Source of the DNA: Dactylis glomerata
Lineage: Eukaryota; Streptophyta; Magnoliopsida; Poales; Poaceae
Assembly (NCBI GenBank): GCA_007115705.1
Contig: QXEO01000244.1
Coordinates: 119,486-183,485 of the forward strand
Direction of reading: 5' to 3'
Length of the DNA: 64,000 nt
Shown here: one piece after another, positions 1-12,142 of the stretch
Numbering within the stretch: the stretch's first letter is position 1
Layout: each line of letters starts with the position of its first letter
Notes under the pieces: generated by a model
Database searches by the model: none
The model's input: the letters and a program-made list of their open reading frames with translations, nothing else
Told to the model about the DNA's origin: nothing
Made by a program: the position numbers and the translations under genes

Positions 1-9
1 CATTCAACT

Positions 10-1368
10 TCAAATTGCTTTGAAAAGTAAATGTGCAGAATTAAGCAAACGTTTCAATTCAGCAAATGCATGATCTTGGGCAGCGCCCCACACAAAAGGA
101 ACACCTTTCTTTGTTAACTCATTCAATGGTGCAGCAATAGTACTAAAATCTTTCACAAAACATCGATAGAAACCAGCAAGACCATGAAAACTTTGTACTT
201 GACTAACATTCATGGGAGTAGGCCAATCTTGAATAGCAACAATTTTAGATTGATCTACCTCTACGCCATGTTTAGAAACAACATAACCCAGAAATATGAC
301 CTTATCTTTTGCAAATGTGCACTTCTCAAGATTAGCATACAATTTATTATCACACAACACTTGCAAAACTTGTCTAATATGTTCATAGTGTTCAGTTTCA
401 TTGCGGCTATAAATAAGTATATCATCAAAATAGACAACCACAAAACGACCAATGAGCTCTCTCAAAACATGATTCATTAAGCGCATGAATGTACTAGGTG
501 CATTAGTAAGACCAAAAGGCATGACTAGCCACTCATATAAACCAAATCTAGTTTTGAAAGAAGTTTTCCATTCATCTCCTTCTTTCATACAAATTTGATG
601 GTAACCACTATGCAAATTAATTTTAGAGAAAATAGCAGCACCACTCAATTCATCTATCATATCCTCTAAATGGGGAATAGGGTGATGATATCGAATATTA
701 ATTTTGTTAATAGCTCTACAGTCTACGCACATGCGCCATGTACCATCTTTCTTAGGCAACAAAATCACAGGAACAACACAAGGACTAAGAGAGACACGAA
801 TGTACCCTTTATCCAGAAGAGCTTGCACTTGTGCTTGAATCTCATTTGTTTCTTTGGGGTTGGTCCTGTAGGGGGCGCGGTTCGGCAAGGAGGCTCCAGG
901 TATCAAGTCAATCTGGTGCTCGATGCCTCGTAGTGGTGGCAGCCCAGCAGGTACCTCCTCCGGGAAAACGTCATCAAATTCCTGCAAAACAGTAGAGACA
1001 CCAAGAGAAACAGGTTGCATATCATTAGAAACCAGAACCTCGCCTTTGTACATGAGCACAAGAGGCGTGGCTGTAGGATCCTCACTAAATTCTCTCATGT
1101 CTTCTTTGGTGGCTAAAACTAGTAGGTTGGGCACTCTCTCAATTTTTTCTATATCACTCACGGCTGTTAAATTATCTCGTGTAGGTGGCTGTTCTAACTT
1201 CACTTCAGTCTTCTGATGAGATTCATTAACAATTTGCTGCGGTGACATAGGATGTAAGTTGATTTTCTTGCCCTTGATCTCGAAATGGTATGTATTGGAT
1301 CGACCATTATGTTGCACATGGCGGTCAAAGAGCCATGGCCAACCCAACAAGAGATGACAAACCATCAT
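10..1368 (-). pseudogene. A0 pol fragment: protease end, reverse transcriptase, start of RNase H
   Basis: An open stretch of 452 codons. It holds the end of the aspartic protease (LLLGWPWLFDRHVQ), a linker, and a full RT core: the FSKINLHSGYHQI strand (the usual Asp of FSKIDL is Asn here), LVMPFGLTNAPSTFMRLMN, and the catalytic YFDD in VVVYFDDILIYS. The connection region follows (FLGYVVSKHGVEVDQSKI). RT copies element RNA into DNA. The Asp-to-Asn change in the first catalytic strand should inactivate it. At 1213-1215 this copy keeps a CAG codon where A1 has a stop. The frame closes near position 10 at the RNase H start, so pol is broken. Confidence 0.9.
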
Positions 1369-1466
1369 AGGACTTCATCAAAGTCAATAGAATCCTTGTA
1401 TGGCCCTATCTCAAAATTCACACGTACCATGTGATTTACCTTCATCTCACCATTGTAACTTAACCA

Positions 1467-2530
1467 CTAAATATAATATGGGTTAGGATGAGGTAAATAT
1501 TTCAAACCTAGCTTAGCACATAATTCCTTACTTGCGAGGTTGTGGCAACTTCCTCCATCAATGATTTCCTTGCAAGCTTTATTGGGACCAACCAGTGCCT
1601 TGGTTTGAAATAGGTTGCAGCGCTGAGAATCAACATTGGGCTGCACAACAATAATACGAGAAGAATCTGCATAAGCATCTTCACCTTCATCATCAGAACC
1701 AAAATGGATCAGCATCATCTCCGGTCTCGTATCCATTCTCAGTAACCACTATCACTATGTTGTTGGGACAATCTCTTTTAAACTGTCCCTTGCCCCCACA
1801 CGTATGACATACTTTCTCACTAGGATGAGTCACGGAGGCACTCGAACCAGAACTAGCGGCTGGTGTGGTAGCGGGACGCCTGGACTGAGCTCCAGAGGTT
1901 GCTGGCCTAGTGGATGAGGAAGGGCGATTAGGAGTCCCCTCAAGTGGCACTGGGGCAGGGCTGGAAGGCGCCTTGGCAGTGTATCGGCTGGCAGGTGAAA
2001 AGCAAGATTTTTGTTGCGCCTCTTCAGCAAGTTGTGCCTCAGCCTCCATAGCATGGTGAAGCAAATGATTCATATCATTGTAAGTATGATGTCCGACGAT
2101 GTTCTTGATAGGAAGTCCGAGTCCGTGCAAAAACCATTGCATAGTCATCTGAATAGACTCTTGAACTCATGATCGCTGCATCGACAGTTCCATCTCCTTG
2201 TAATAAGCATCAACTATCAAAAATCCTTGCTTCGGCTGTGTCAATATATCAAAACTGAACGCATATAATTGGTGGGTACAAAACGAGCCTGCATGATTTC
2301 CTTCATCTCCACTGCGAAACAGGAACCTCACGAACTGCTCGTCGTTGTTTCAGAATATTATCCCACCAACGTAGGGCATAACAATCAAATTCTGAGGATG
2401 CAAGTTTGATCTTCTTATCTTCAGTGTAAGCATGCTAACGCCATAGTGTGTCGATCTTGAGCTCCCAAGTGAGGTAATCCTCCACATCACCTTCACCATT
2501 AGATCTGGGTATCGAGAACTTTGGCTTCCC
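1467..2530 (-). pseudogene. A0 gag-protease remnant
   Basis: Broken minus-strand gag followed by protease. Recognisable parts are the gag matrix-like segment (about 2160-2530, out of frame), the HHTYNDMNHLLHHAMEAEAQL region, a Ser/Pro/Thr-rich linker, a CCHC knuckle CHTCGGKGQFKRDC (about 1764-1805), and the protease segment IIDGGSCHNLASKELCAKLG (about 1500-1560). DGGS occupies the place of the usual D(T/S)GS active site, as in other members here. Frame changes near 1700, 2150 and 2350, and stops at 1369-1466, separate the pieces. The N-terminal third and start codon were lost in the deletion near 2534. Confidence 0.85.
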
Positions 2531-3940
2531 CAGAAAATCTTACCGTTCCAAAGTAAATAGTAGTGCATACCAAAAAATAGTATCGAGCTCCTGCACGGAT
2601 GTGATGAAGTGAATACCGAGGGTATAAGAGCGATCACACGACAAACCAGGAATATATGGTGGAGCTGTAGGTATGGTATCCTAAGTACACCGCAAATAAG
2701 TCCTAGTGCTGATTGTATGATAAGACCTAAGGAAACACACACGGTGGAGATAAACTAGGCAAAACAACTCTGAACAAGAGCTCAAAATATATAAGTGACA
2801 ACGCACAAAGGCTCGTGTTAGAATGCACAAGAGAGACGCTAGCAAGGCTCAACGAAACATGCTTGAGATTGCGCATGCACGACAGCAGCTTGAGAAGCAC
2901 GAAATAGCTAGTCTCTTATGGGTAAGCTCCTAACACAATGTTGTAGAAAGGCTGTAGCTATGGATATCAAAATATACAGAAGTTACGCTATGTGGACGCC
3001 GCGGCAGAGAAACTGACCAAAACCGTGTCGCGGCAGGAGTAGACGGTGTCGGAAACAACGCACAACAGAGAATAACGGATACATGTTGTCACGGCAGAGA
3101 AATGCCAGAAACGGGTGTCGCGGCAGGAAATTGGCAAGGCCGAAGTATTGTATTTTTTGTGATTTAGGTGCGGCGTGTACTTTGCATGTCCCCTTTTCTT
3201 TCTTTTTTTTTTCTTTTTTTAATTCTTTTTCCTTTTTTTAACTTACTCGAATTGGACCTAACCTGCTTGGGCCGGTCCGGGCGCCAGGTGCCAGACCGTC
3301 TCCGCACCCTAGCGAGTGGAGCGGAGTGGGGCGCTCGATGCTTGGCGCCCAAGCCCAGACACCCTCCGCGCGGAGGCGAGCAATCGGGAGGCGAGGCAAG
3401 CGAGCGGGACACCCGAGACCAAAGGGTCTCCATCCCTGGGCGATCGTGGGCATGCTGTCTCCTTTTGTTTTTCTTTTCTGTGGATTACGATCGACCGGTA
3501 TGAGAACCTGGTGATCGCAAAGGACTCTTGGCTCGATCGAAACTTGCTGGGGAAAGAGACCATGGAGGACAGACTCCTGGAGCGATCTGATCTTGGAAAG
3601 AAACGAAGGCAGCAACACGAGCAAAAACTCAAGCTCGCTAATTGTTTGCTGCTGACTCCAATGAAGAACAGGAGACCTGGCAACAACGAACCCTAACTGA
3701 CAGAAAAACAGCCACACAGCCTAGACTCCTACGATGACTCAGATTGGAAGAAAAAGGATCAGAATGCAAAGGAAGAAAATGACCAGCAACTAAGACTCCA
3801 AAAACAGTATAATCTAGGCTATGGCAAACTATGAACCCTAATATTTTTGGCTTTTTTGGATACGACTGGAAACAAAAACGAATTACGGGGATGGATTTGT
3901 GGATGCTCACCGAGTAAACCATAGAAATCTGATACCAAGA

Positions 3941-4005
3941 TGATATGGGGTGGCCCGATCTTCATCATCGCGCCGCTCACGAGAAGATCGGGCCACCCCA
4001 TATCA
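3941..4005. repeat. Foldback of A-family LTR terminus (23-bp perfect arms)
   Basis: Arms 3941-3963 (beginning TGATATGGGGTGG) and 3983-4005 (ending CCACCCCATATCA) are perfect inverted repeats around a 19-bp spacer. The first arm is the tRNA-proximal end of A0's 5' LTR, directly beside its primer site. Everything from 3964 to 4005 matches the reverse complement of the first 42 bp of the same LTR. The LTR is therefore cut at 23 bp and joined head-to-head to an inverted piece of itself or of a sibling. Confidence 0.9.
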
Positions 4006-4132
4006 CTTGCTCCACACATTCTATTTTATACTATTGTTAAACACTATTGTACTTCGTGTTATCTTTCAATGTTCATAAGCTCGATATCTGAAGCTCGATC
4101 CGTTTTGGGTTTTGCGGGACTGCTGTTTTCCA

Positions 4133-4339
4133 GTCGAAGGCCCCAACGCGGACACCGTGCTCGACTCTTTCTTGAAAGGCACACGAGCGAAAGCTCATAT
4201 TCGCGTTGGGCCGCACCTCTTTTGGATCCGTGGAATCCATAAGGATGAAATTTCCAAAAAGCTCGAACGACAGCTTGAGTCAAAAGAATTAAGAGCAAGC
4301 AGGGTTTTTGTTGTTACACTTATTCCTCACGAGGAGTGA
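4133..4339 (+). pseudogene. Exon-like fragment of unknown gene
   Basis: I do not recognise this. A pyrimidine-rich splice-acceptor-like stretch ending TTTTCCAG (to about 4132) is followed by an open frame of about 68 codons ending in TGA at 4337-4339. The peptide is charged and not retroelement-like, with pieces such as RAKAHIRVGPHLFWIRGI, DEISKKLERQLESKELRAS and RVFVVTLIPHEE. No upstream exon is visible. It lies between two truncated retrotransposons, so it could be a captured or stranded 3' exon of a host gene, or a coding piece of an unrecognised element. The other 330-bp surroundings (4006-4132) show nothing I can name. Confidence 0.35.
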
Positions 4340-4399
4340 ACCTTTACTTCTTGGCTGAACGCTGGGCGCCTGAGCTCCCAAGCCCCCAGCCCGAACTTC

Positions 4400-4708
4400 T
4401 TGCATGCTGAAGGCGAGACCGCTAAGAGCTGTGAGCTCCTACGGGTCCTCAGGCTCCGGCCCCAGAAGGGCAAGTTTGTCGATGAAGCACTCACAGAGAC
4501 CTCTCCAAGATGAGATGGATTCCGGGGCAACCCCGAGAGCCATCGGCGAGGCTCTCCCTTTGTAGCCATCGCAAACCAATTCGCCATGACGCGCCCGTCG
4601 TCTCCGGTCGCCCGGATGGCGATTGCGTAGTTGCAGGAACTTGACAGGATCAGACGATCCATCGAAGCGATTCAGGGTATCCGGCCTGAAGCGAGGTGGC
4701 CAAGTCAC
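4400..4708 (-). pseudogene. gag fragment of the truncated gypsy element
   Basis: Two overlapping minus frames carry pieces of one retrotransposon gag domain. One frame (4708 down to about 4640 and again near 4530) has PPRFRPDTLNRFDGSSDPVKFLQL and the SWRGLCECFIDKL part. The other (about 4640-4540) has AIRATGDDGRVMANWFAMATKG and EPRRWLSGL. The alternation implies at least two frameshifts. Only the N-terminal capsid-like part remains; no zinc knuckle or protease is seen. Confidence 0.75.
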
Positions 4709-4929
4709 ATGCCGAAGGGGTTCAGAGAGCGCTGCGAAGCCCCAAAGAAGCTGACGCCGCCCTCTAGCTCGCCACCTTGCCCCATGGCTTCCAAGGCATC
4801 GAGGACTTGAAGACGAACTTGGAGACGATTCTCATATTCAGCGCGGAGGCGAAAACGTGCGAGCCGATCGTCGGCCAAGTCGAAGCAGATCTAGTAAACA
4901 CACCACAGCCCCCTACCTCGCGCGCCAAA

Positions 4930-5825
4930 TGTCAATGGGTTTCATGTCACAAGAACACGGGTACCACACAAAGGACCCAGAGTTATCGAATGCAGGGGAT
5001 GTACGCGTAGATCTAAAGAGGGACGAAGCACGACGATGGAAGACTCGACACGCCGGAGAGCACACCGCATGACAAAGAGTGACACCGATTTTACCTAGGT
5101 TCAGGGCCCTCATGGAGAGGTAAAGCCCCTACATCTTGCCTTCATGTATTGCACTGCGACACCTCGCGAGGCGTACAAGGTCTTGATTACAGAGCTCTAA
5201 CTGACCGGAGGTAGAAGAACATACTTAGCCTAGATAGAACTTGAAGTTGGGGATCTCTTCTAACGGGCAGCTTCCCCTTCTTTTATAGCGCCGAGGTCCT
5301 CCTTCCCCTCATCAACTTGGGGAAGGGGTTGCCACAACACGGCCAAGGAGAGGGACAGCTGACTCTCCGCAGGCTTTAGTGGTCTTGGTCTACGAAGAGC
5401 AGTGGCGCCAGTCCACGGAAGTGGTTGGAGGAAGGCTGACGTCCTTTCCTGGCTCCCTACACCGTCCACGCTATTTTTAGGGGGAAAGCAGCAATCGCCG
5501 TGCAACTTTATGTAGACACGGCAGAGCTGGTCGCCCCCTTGTCGGGGTAGCGTGGGCGGCACGCTTCCTTCTGCTCCTATCCTTTCACCAGCGCAGGATT
5601 GCACTGAGCTATCGTGGATCTGATCCCTCTCCTCATGAGAAGTCCCTCGTGAGGAGGTCTTCTTCTCTTTAGCGCTTCACCATCATTCTCCACGTAAGGC
5701 TCCTCCTCATGAGGGTCTTCTCCGTTGGGCTTCAATCTTCATCATGCTCCTAAGGCCAAAGTTGGGCCATTGAAGTGGCCCAGGAGCAGGTGGACCGGGA
5801 TACCCCGTAATCCTGTACACCGACA
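4930..5825 (-). repeat. LTR of the truncated gypsy element (896 bp)
   Basis: Bounded by TGTCAATGGG on the plus strand and ending TACACCGACA, so on the minus strand it starts TGTCGGTGTA and ends in CA. It lies directly upstream of a primer-site-like sequence and a gag remnant on the minus strand. It contains inverted CCTCACGAGG-like and CCTCATGAGG-like motifs near 5640-5710. No partner LTR is in the window. Confidence 0.75.
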
Positions 5826-8800
5826 AACCCCATGTATCTTTACATTCAGCATAATAAATAAAAGACAAGTTCCTCATTCTTTGAGTTTACAAGTCTATCA
5901 ATGATACCATGGGGAGAATCTGGGGACCCCAGCTTACCACCTGGGATTCCCGTTATGCATACAATTCATGATCTCAGGAAGACCGTCGTGAACCCATATA
6001 ACAGAGTTGGCATTACAGAGTACATCATCCATTAAATAATGAGTTCAAATCAAATTACATGGCCACATGGCCGAATTCGAATGCCACGCAGGGCAAGTTC
6101 AACTAACATTGCAGCGGATACAAGGGTAGCGTTGGTAGCCCATGTCATGCCTCTACCCTACAGGCGACTGACTAGGAGACAATTCCTAGTTCGCACCGGC
6201 ATTGTCGAACTCCTCACCATCATCCTCATAATCTTCACCATAATCTGACCAAGTTAATAGCCAGGGACAAAGCCGTGAGTACATTTTGGAATTGTACTCG
6301 CAAACCATCTAAGAGAAACAAGTTGGCATGCTATTTGGCTGTAGAAATGATAGGCTCTATTCTAGTTTTCCCTATATTAACATAGTATCTCTTGTCGATA
6401 TAACATGTCATACGACATCTCTATATCTTTGTTGAAAAACATTTTTGAAATCAGATTTTTGTAAACTCTCTAGGGAAGGGGGAACTCATTTATTTTCCAA
6501 GAGCATCGATTGGCTAATCAAACATGACCACCTCAAATTCTTTGGCAGTACCCTCCAAGTACTCCGAACCACCATCACGCCACGGTAGTACCCTCCGAGT
6601 ACTCCGTCTGGCACCTTTCTCCATTTTTTCGAAAACAATTTTTTGTAAAACCAAAACCTGACATTGGGCTAAGTAACGGTCATCCCAACCATCCATGACC
6701 GAAGGACTCGGCTATTCGAATAGATTTACACTCTGCAGAGGTTGTACTCTTTCCCCACAAGATTCGATAAATCCACCGGGATACCACCACGGAGCGTCAT
6801 ACACAAGTATGCGGGGTTCGGATAATCAAACAGAGCCTTCCATCTATCCACCTTAGTATGGGTGCCTACCCTATGGAGTTAACCTCCTCGGCAAACCCTG
6901 GCAGCCTACCTCCATTTTCTCGAGTGTAGCTCCAGTGCCACGACGGGAGAACCCAAGTGTCTTCCGAACGGGTAGCCTATTGGCGGGCCCGCTACCCTGT
7001 TGCCCACCACTTGCGACAACCCGGATTCCGGGGTCCTACAAACCTTTATATGGTATGAGGCTCCCCGCACTAAAGCAAATAAACTTCGGACTAAGCCCCG
7101 TCCCATACCGGGGTAATGTGGTTGCACGGGTTAATTGTTCTGAGCGAACACTTAGTGATCACCAATGTCTTTTATAAAACCACCACTCCTTTTTCCTCCA
7201 TGTCCAACTCCATTTGTCCAAAACCATTTTTGAAAACATTTTAGTGGAGTAGATACTACTCCAGGTTTTTCGAAAACATTTTTGAAACTTTTCCTTGAGT
7301 GTTCCCATCCTAGAGTTTTTGGCTCCACTAAAGTTTCCCAAAGGCTTTGCTGCTAACCAACAAGCCACTACTGCAAGGGTATTGAATAGGTTTTCCAAGG
7401 GGTCATCTCAAAGGATGATAACAAATTGGCTTGTGGAGCTTGAGCCAACAATTAATTGCTACAAGGACTATAGCAAAATAAAAACATGCAGTTTGATAAA
7501 CCTTTATGAAACATGCAAAGTAAGTGAATAGGATCAGATATGTATCACGTATAGATGGCTTGCATTGAGTGGCTTGTCCCTGATCCTCTTCTTCTTGATA
7601 CTCAAAGACTTCTCCTTCCTCCGCACACTCTTTGTTCGATTCTATCGCCGGAAAATAATAACACACAATAAGCACATATGCATACATAGTCCACACACAA
7701 ACCATGCAAATAGCACATTTCAATCAATGAGTATCTGAAACAAACATGTTCAGATTCTAAACCAAGAATCTATTTTACAAATGTAATATCACTCTAATAA
7801 AACAAAGCAATTTCTAATGGCAAGCAAACCCTATGCTCAACACAAATAGCTTGCAAGCATCAATCTTAGTCAAAGTATGTCAACCAGCATACCACCAGGT
7901 AGCTAACAAGATTATAAAACCAACCCAATTGGAATCATTCCAAAATAGGTTATGGTTGAATTATAATGAATTTCCTAGTCATAATTACCACTAGAAAAGC
8001 AAAATAAATCCCTAAAACTTTTAGTAGGTCCTAAAATTATACCATAGGTCAAGTTGGAAAGCTACAGTAATGCACAACACACCAGAGTTTGAATCACTCC
8101 AAAAGCTTATTTCTAATTGGGATAATAAATAAAACAATGCTAATTTCTATTAACACCACAATAATTACTACAGGGAAAATAATACCCCTAAATTGGCAAA
8201 ACCAGTTTCCCTAGCTTCACAGTACAACATAGCACCACTGAAAATTTGAATCATCCATTTTCATGGAACCAAACTCCTAATTTGGATTTAAGACTGAAAA
8301 ACCCTAGATCTACACAATTAAATTCTCAGATATTATCCAGAGATCTAAAAATTAAACATGCAGTACATATGGGTAGATAACAATTTAAGGATTACCTAGA
8401 AATTTGAAAACAAAATTTGGATGCATAGAATAATTTCTACGAATTTTGGAAACTAACAGGGAATATCTAAAAGATTAAAAGTTTACTAAAAATAAAAAGC
8501 GATCGGGCCGAGGCGGCGGATCCGAGCCAGGTCGGCCCAAACCTGGCGGCCTACCTGGGGCCTGGCTGGCGAACCATTACGCTACCGTCGGATTCAGATC
8601 CGATGGCGTGGCTAGTTTCTTCCTCGCGAGCTTATGCACGCAGGCGAGCGTCGGCGTGCTGGCTAGGGTTTTGAGGGGGCGGCGCTCACCGAGGGAGTTT
8701 TGGCGACCAGCGAGAGCTAGAGCGGTAGCGGAGGTGGTCAGGAAGAGGTCCTCGTCCAGTGGGCGTGCATGCAGGGGCTACGGCGGCGAGGCGAACATCA

Positions 8801-10411
8801 AGCTCGTCGGTGATCCTTCCCAGCAATGCCGGTGATGTCCTCGGCTCCCGATTGATCTGGCGATAGAGAAGAGCGGGATGAGCTCGAGAAGAGCAAGGGA
8901 AACATGAGAGTGTCGAGACGGAGGAGAGAGGGAGCTCGCAGTGACGACAACCTTCACCACGGTATCGGACTCCGGTGACCTTGCCCACTCTCAGCAGAGG
9001 GAGAGAGACAGCAGGCGAAGGCGCATTGCGATCTGGGAGAAGAGGGGAAGTGGGTGGAGAGAAAATGGCAGCAAGGAAGGCTCGGGAAGGGGTGTCTCGG
9101 GCTTTATACTGCCCCGTGGGCGTGGTCTAAAGTGGTCTTTCGTCGGACGAGATTGGGCGTCGTGGGCGGTGGTCTGGGGCGGCGTTGTGGTCTGAGTCCA
9201 GTGGTGTAGACGCGGAGCTCAATCGCGTGCTGCAATGGCCAGGGTGACATTGTCTTCAGTTTGGGTGCGCACGGTTTTGGTCGTGGGCATGGCACGTTGG
9301 GGCTGGGGTGTGCAAGGCGAGGTGTGCACGGTGTTGCACGCACGGTGCCATGTAGGGCGGTGTGCGGCGCGAGGGAAAAGGAAGTGTCATGTCTCAGAAT
9401 GCGAGTGCCGTTCTCGGCGTCCAGAGCGTGCACGGGCGTGGTCAGAGCGCGGGCTGGAAAGGGGTCCACGGACGGCGAGGGCGGTGGCTGGCCATTGCAC
9501 ACCGATGGCGGTGTGCCTGGACGTCCACTGGCGAGGCTGCGGACTCTGGCTTGTGGTCGACGCCTTGGTCTCCAATGGTGTGCTCCTGGTCAGCATCGGC
9601 GAGGGGGGAGCGGGTGTGGTGAGGTAAAGAGGGCGTGTGGCTTGCAGGTGGGGTCCTGGGGCTCCTCCTGGGCGGTGGCTCGACGCCGGTTGGGGGTTGG
9701 AGGTGGTGAGGGTGAGAGAGAGAGGGGAGGGAGATCTTGGCAAGATTGCCTCGGGGATCCCCCCTCCCTTGTGTCCATCGGCTAGAAGACAAGGAGAAGA
9801 GTGGGAAGAGGGAAATGCCAGTAGAGGGAGAGGGTGGCTGGCTAGGGTTTTGCTCCTGGTCAGTTTTGCAAGGGAGAAGGAAAGAAGAAAGAAGAAAAGA
9901 GGAAGAATAGATGGTTTGGCCGATTTTTGTTTGAATTTTGAAAGATTCAAATTTTGGTCCAAGTGTTGGTGGTGACTAGCTCTGAGGTGGTTAGTAAGTG
10001 CAAGAAGTCCATCCACCAAGTTTGGGAATTTTTGAGGTAGAGGAGATAGGGTTTTGGAGAACTCCACAATTTTGAATAAAGGAGCAAAAATAAATCTAAT
10101 GGAAAGACCAGATGGTGTGATCATGCAAAGAAGGTTTTCTAGGGTTTTTGTTTCACACAAGCTAACATCAAGACCAAAGATTGCTGCATGAAATCATAGC
10201 ACAAAAACTAGAATCTAATGCAAGGGTTTTTGAGTTGTTGGAACTAAACCATGCAAATAACCATAAACACATATTCACATAAAATAATGCACACACATGA
10301 AATCATACATACTTGCACACAAGCACACACCTCAACAAAAGTTTTTAATCTACCCTACATAAGGCATTAAATCTTGGTCTTAATTTGGTCTATAAAAAGT
10401 GGGGTGTTACA
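5826..10411 (-). repeat. Long LTR (about 4.6 kb retained), minus orientation, Tekay-like
   Basis: The right end reads GGGGTGTTACA at 10401-10411, which on the minus strand is the TGTAACACCCC start common in plant Tekay/Del LTRs. No gag/pol coding is found in the block. Its composition parallels the 5-kb LTRs of element C: AT-rich flanks (7700-8480, 9880-10400), a GC-rich island (about 8500-9800) and a mixed segment near 5900-7150. The left end is cut by the element ending at 5825, so the opposite terminus and primer site are not visible. It could be a solo LTR or the LTR of a truncated element. Long open frames within 8600-10160 look like by-products of GC-rich sequence. Confidence 0.5.
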
Positions 10412-10565
10412 GAGAAGTACATGAAAAGTACTACAAACTGCGGTAAACACACAATATACGACAAACACAGCGTCCTGAGTAGAATATTCTGACAACAACG
10501 TCAGATTAGCTAAAACTCTCACGCTGATAGAACAAAGCAAGCAAATTACATAGAGCAAATCGTGA

Positions 10566-11504
10566 TTACAAAGCCACTTGATCCGACGAATCAAACATAA
10601 GTGGGTATAAATAATGGTACTCGTGAAAGAAATCAGCATCGGCTTCAAGCAGCTTAGTAATCATCCTTCTCGTAGGTTCAAATGTAGCATCCATGTGAAC
10701 CCGCATCACCACAGATTTGGATCTCTGAGGAGGAGGTAAACCCCGAGAAATAGTATTAAAGTTGAGCTTTGAATGCCACTTCCGCACCCAGCCAAGAGCA
10801 AAGTTAGCACCAGCAACCAGATTAAGTTCTATAAGCCGATGGATACGCCGGCTCGTCTTCAAAACTTTGAGTAGCTAGCCAAAATTCTCAGGAGGAGGAT
10901 TTCTGGGAAGCATAACTGAAAACATGGTTGTCAAAGATTTTTGGCAACCATCAACAGATTCTCCAGCGTGATGAACACGATCCTGCAGAAAAACAATGGC
11001 ACTACGGCGACGAGCATCAACCCAGAAAGTGTTGGTATCCGAAGATACCCTCTCAAGAGTCGCGGTTCGCTTGGTGACTCGACGATCCTCGGCAGCAGGG
11101 TCCAAGCAAATACCTGGGAAGCACAGAGTCAAGATATATCGAACCAAGAGTAGCAACAAAAGACACTCGGGGGCTTCGGGCAGCTTACATTGCAGTTGCT
11201 CGCATGCTGATTCGATGATTTCAGTAATATAAATATCCCATTCTTCGAACTGAGCAATCTTAGCCACCAAGATAGACATTTTCTCCTCAAGAGAAGATAC
11301 TTTCTTCAATAAACTTGAGGATTTTGTGGCTTGGTCCATAGCAGCCCTAGTCTGTTGTTTTATAGAGGACAATCGATCTTCAAAATCCACAATCCTTGAA
11401 AAATATCCCACACAACAATCAGGTGAAGAGCGTCCAGAAGGAACCTCGAGAATTCGTGAAACCATTACATTTGTTGGCACAGAACTACACCCAATCTCAG
11501 GCAT
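10566..11504 (-). pseudogene. Tat-1 second antisense gene (aORF2), decayed
   Basis: Homologous along its length to the plus-strand gene at 58472-59385. Exon 1 (11504 to about 11190) has a coiled-coil-like heptad region (VDFEDRLSSIKQQTRAAMDQ) and CEQLQC at the donor. An intron beginning GTAAGC and ending CCCAG follows at the same place as in Tat-2. Exon 2 runs from about 11110 and carries DRRVTKRTATLERV, then DRVHHAGESVDGCQKSLTTM. A stop and frame break lie at 10863-10874; the tail (RIHRLIELNLVAGANFALGW, FHEYHYLYPL) continues to 10566. The function of this protein class is unknown. Confidence 0.75.
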
Positions 11505-12142
11505 CTCAATCTCATATTCAAGCTAGACAAGGAAAAGGAAAAGAAACTTCATATATATTGAAACGGAAGAAAGAACACAACAACAGTAGTCCTAGTGCTG
11601 CGTGAAGTAGACTGTATATTTTATAACCTGATTTGCACGTAAGGACCAAAACAAATTCAGCCTGATATCCACGTTTTGTTACATACACGGACTCCAAAGC
11701 TTGTACTGGCTGTCCACGTGATAACCAAGGAGATCTGTCCAACAAAGAGTCTAAATTCTTGACCTAGACTGGTATGCCACCAATTTAAATCGATGCAACC
11801 TGCTTTCTCTGCGAACAAAACAAAAAGGCTCAATTGAAATTGCTCATATTCGTTATAACCAAACGCAATGCACTTGCACGGTTCCAATAAAAAAATATAG
11901 TCTAGGTAGCAATCGATTTCGGTGGATCAAATAATTACCGATCCACAAGAGAACGTGAATCCTAGCGCCACTAAAGCTGATGGTATCGGTGGCGGAAGGA
12001 CACATAATATCTTCTGCACTAACGAAAACCATAGGTAAACACCTGTGTTTTGGCAGATCGCCTCTGGCAGCAGAACAAACTTTAGCAGATAATTCTCAGC
12101 AACAAATTCGTCGTGATAAACTTGACAACTCTGATTCCAAGA

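Larger units (their letters stand above)
1..3963 (-). mobile_element. A0: decayed CRM-like Ty3/gypsy element, left part outside window
   Basis: Minus-strand copy of the same family as the complete element at 48175-56057. Reading right to left it has a 5' LTR stub (3941-3963), a primer binding site complementary to initiator Met tRNA (about 3931-3940), a leader (about 2540-3930), gag remnants, protease and reverse transcriptase, and it leaves the window inside RNase H. Compared with A1, about 500 bp including the gag start is missing at about 2534, where the segment matching A1 53332 joins the segment matching A1 53833. The LTR is cut after 23 bp. No downstream LTR or target duplication is visible. 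Confidence 0.9.
4341..5825 (-). mobile_element. Truncated Ty3/gypsy element: gag remnant plus 5' LTR
   Basis: Minus-strand fragment. The 5' LTR is 4930-5825. Next to it on the minus strand is a primer-site-like TGGCGCGCGAGG (about 4917-4928), then a leader and a decayed gag to about 4341. No pol and no 3' LTR follow. Its right end abuts a different long LTR at 5826; the left boundary near 4341 is approximate. It is a different lineage from the A, B and C elements, judging by primer site and LTR ends. Confidence 0.75.

Noticed and set aside
3238..3717. 159-codon frame in the A0 leader and its overlaps
   Set aside because: Lies in the non-coding leader shared with A1, not conserved as protein there.
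3941..4005. Inverted repeat considered as a MITE
   Set aside because: Both arms are the known A-family LTR end and one abuts the primer site, so it is a rearranged LTR, not a DNA transposon.
9387..10160. 257-codon minus-strand open frame in the GC-rich part of the long LTR
   Set aside because: No recognisable domain, low-complexity Ser/Pro/Leu composition, overlapped by open frames on both strands. Typical of GC-rich LTR islands.
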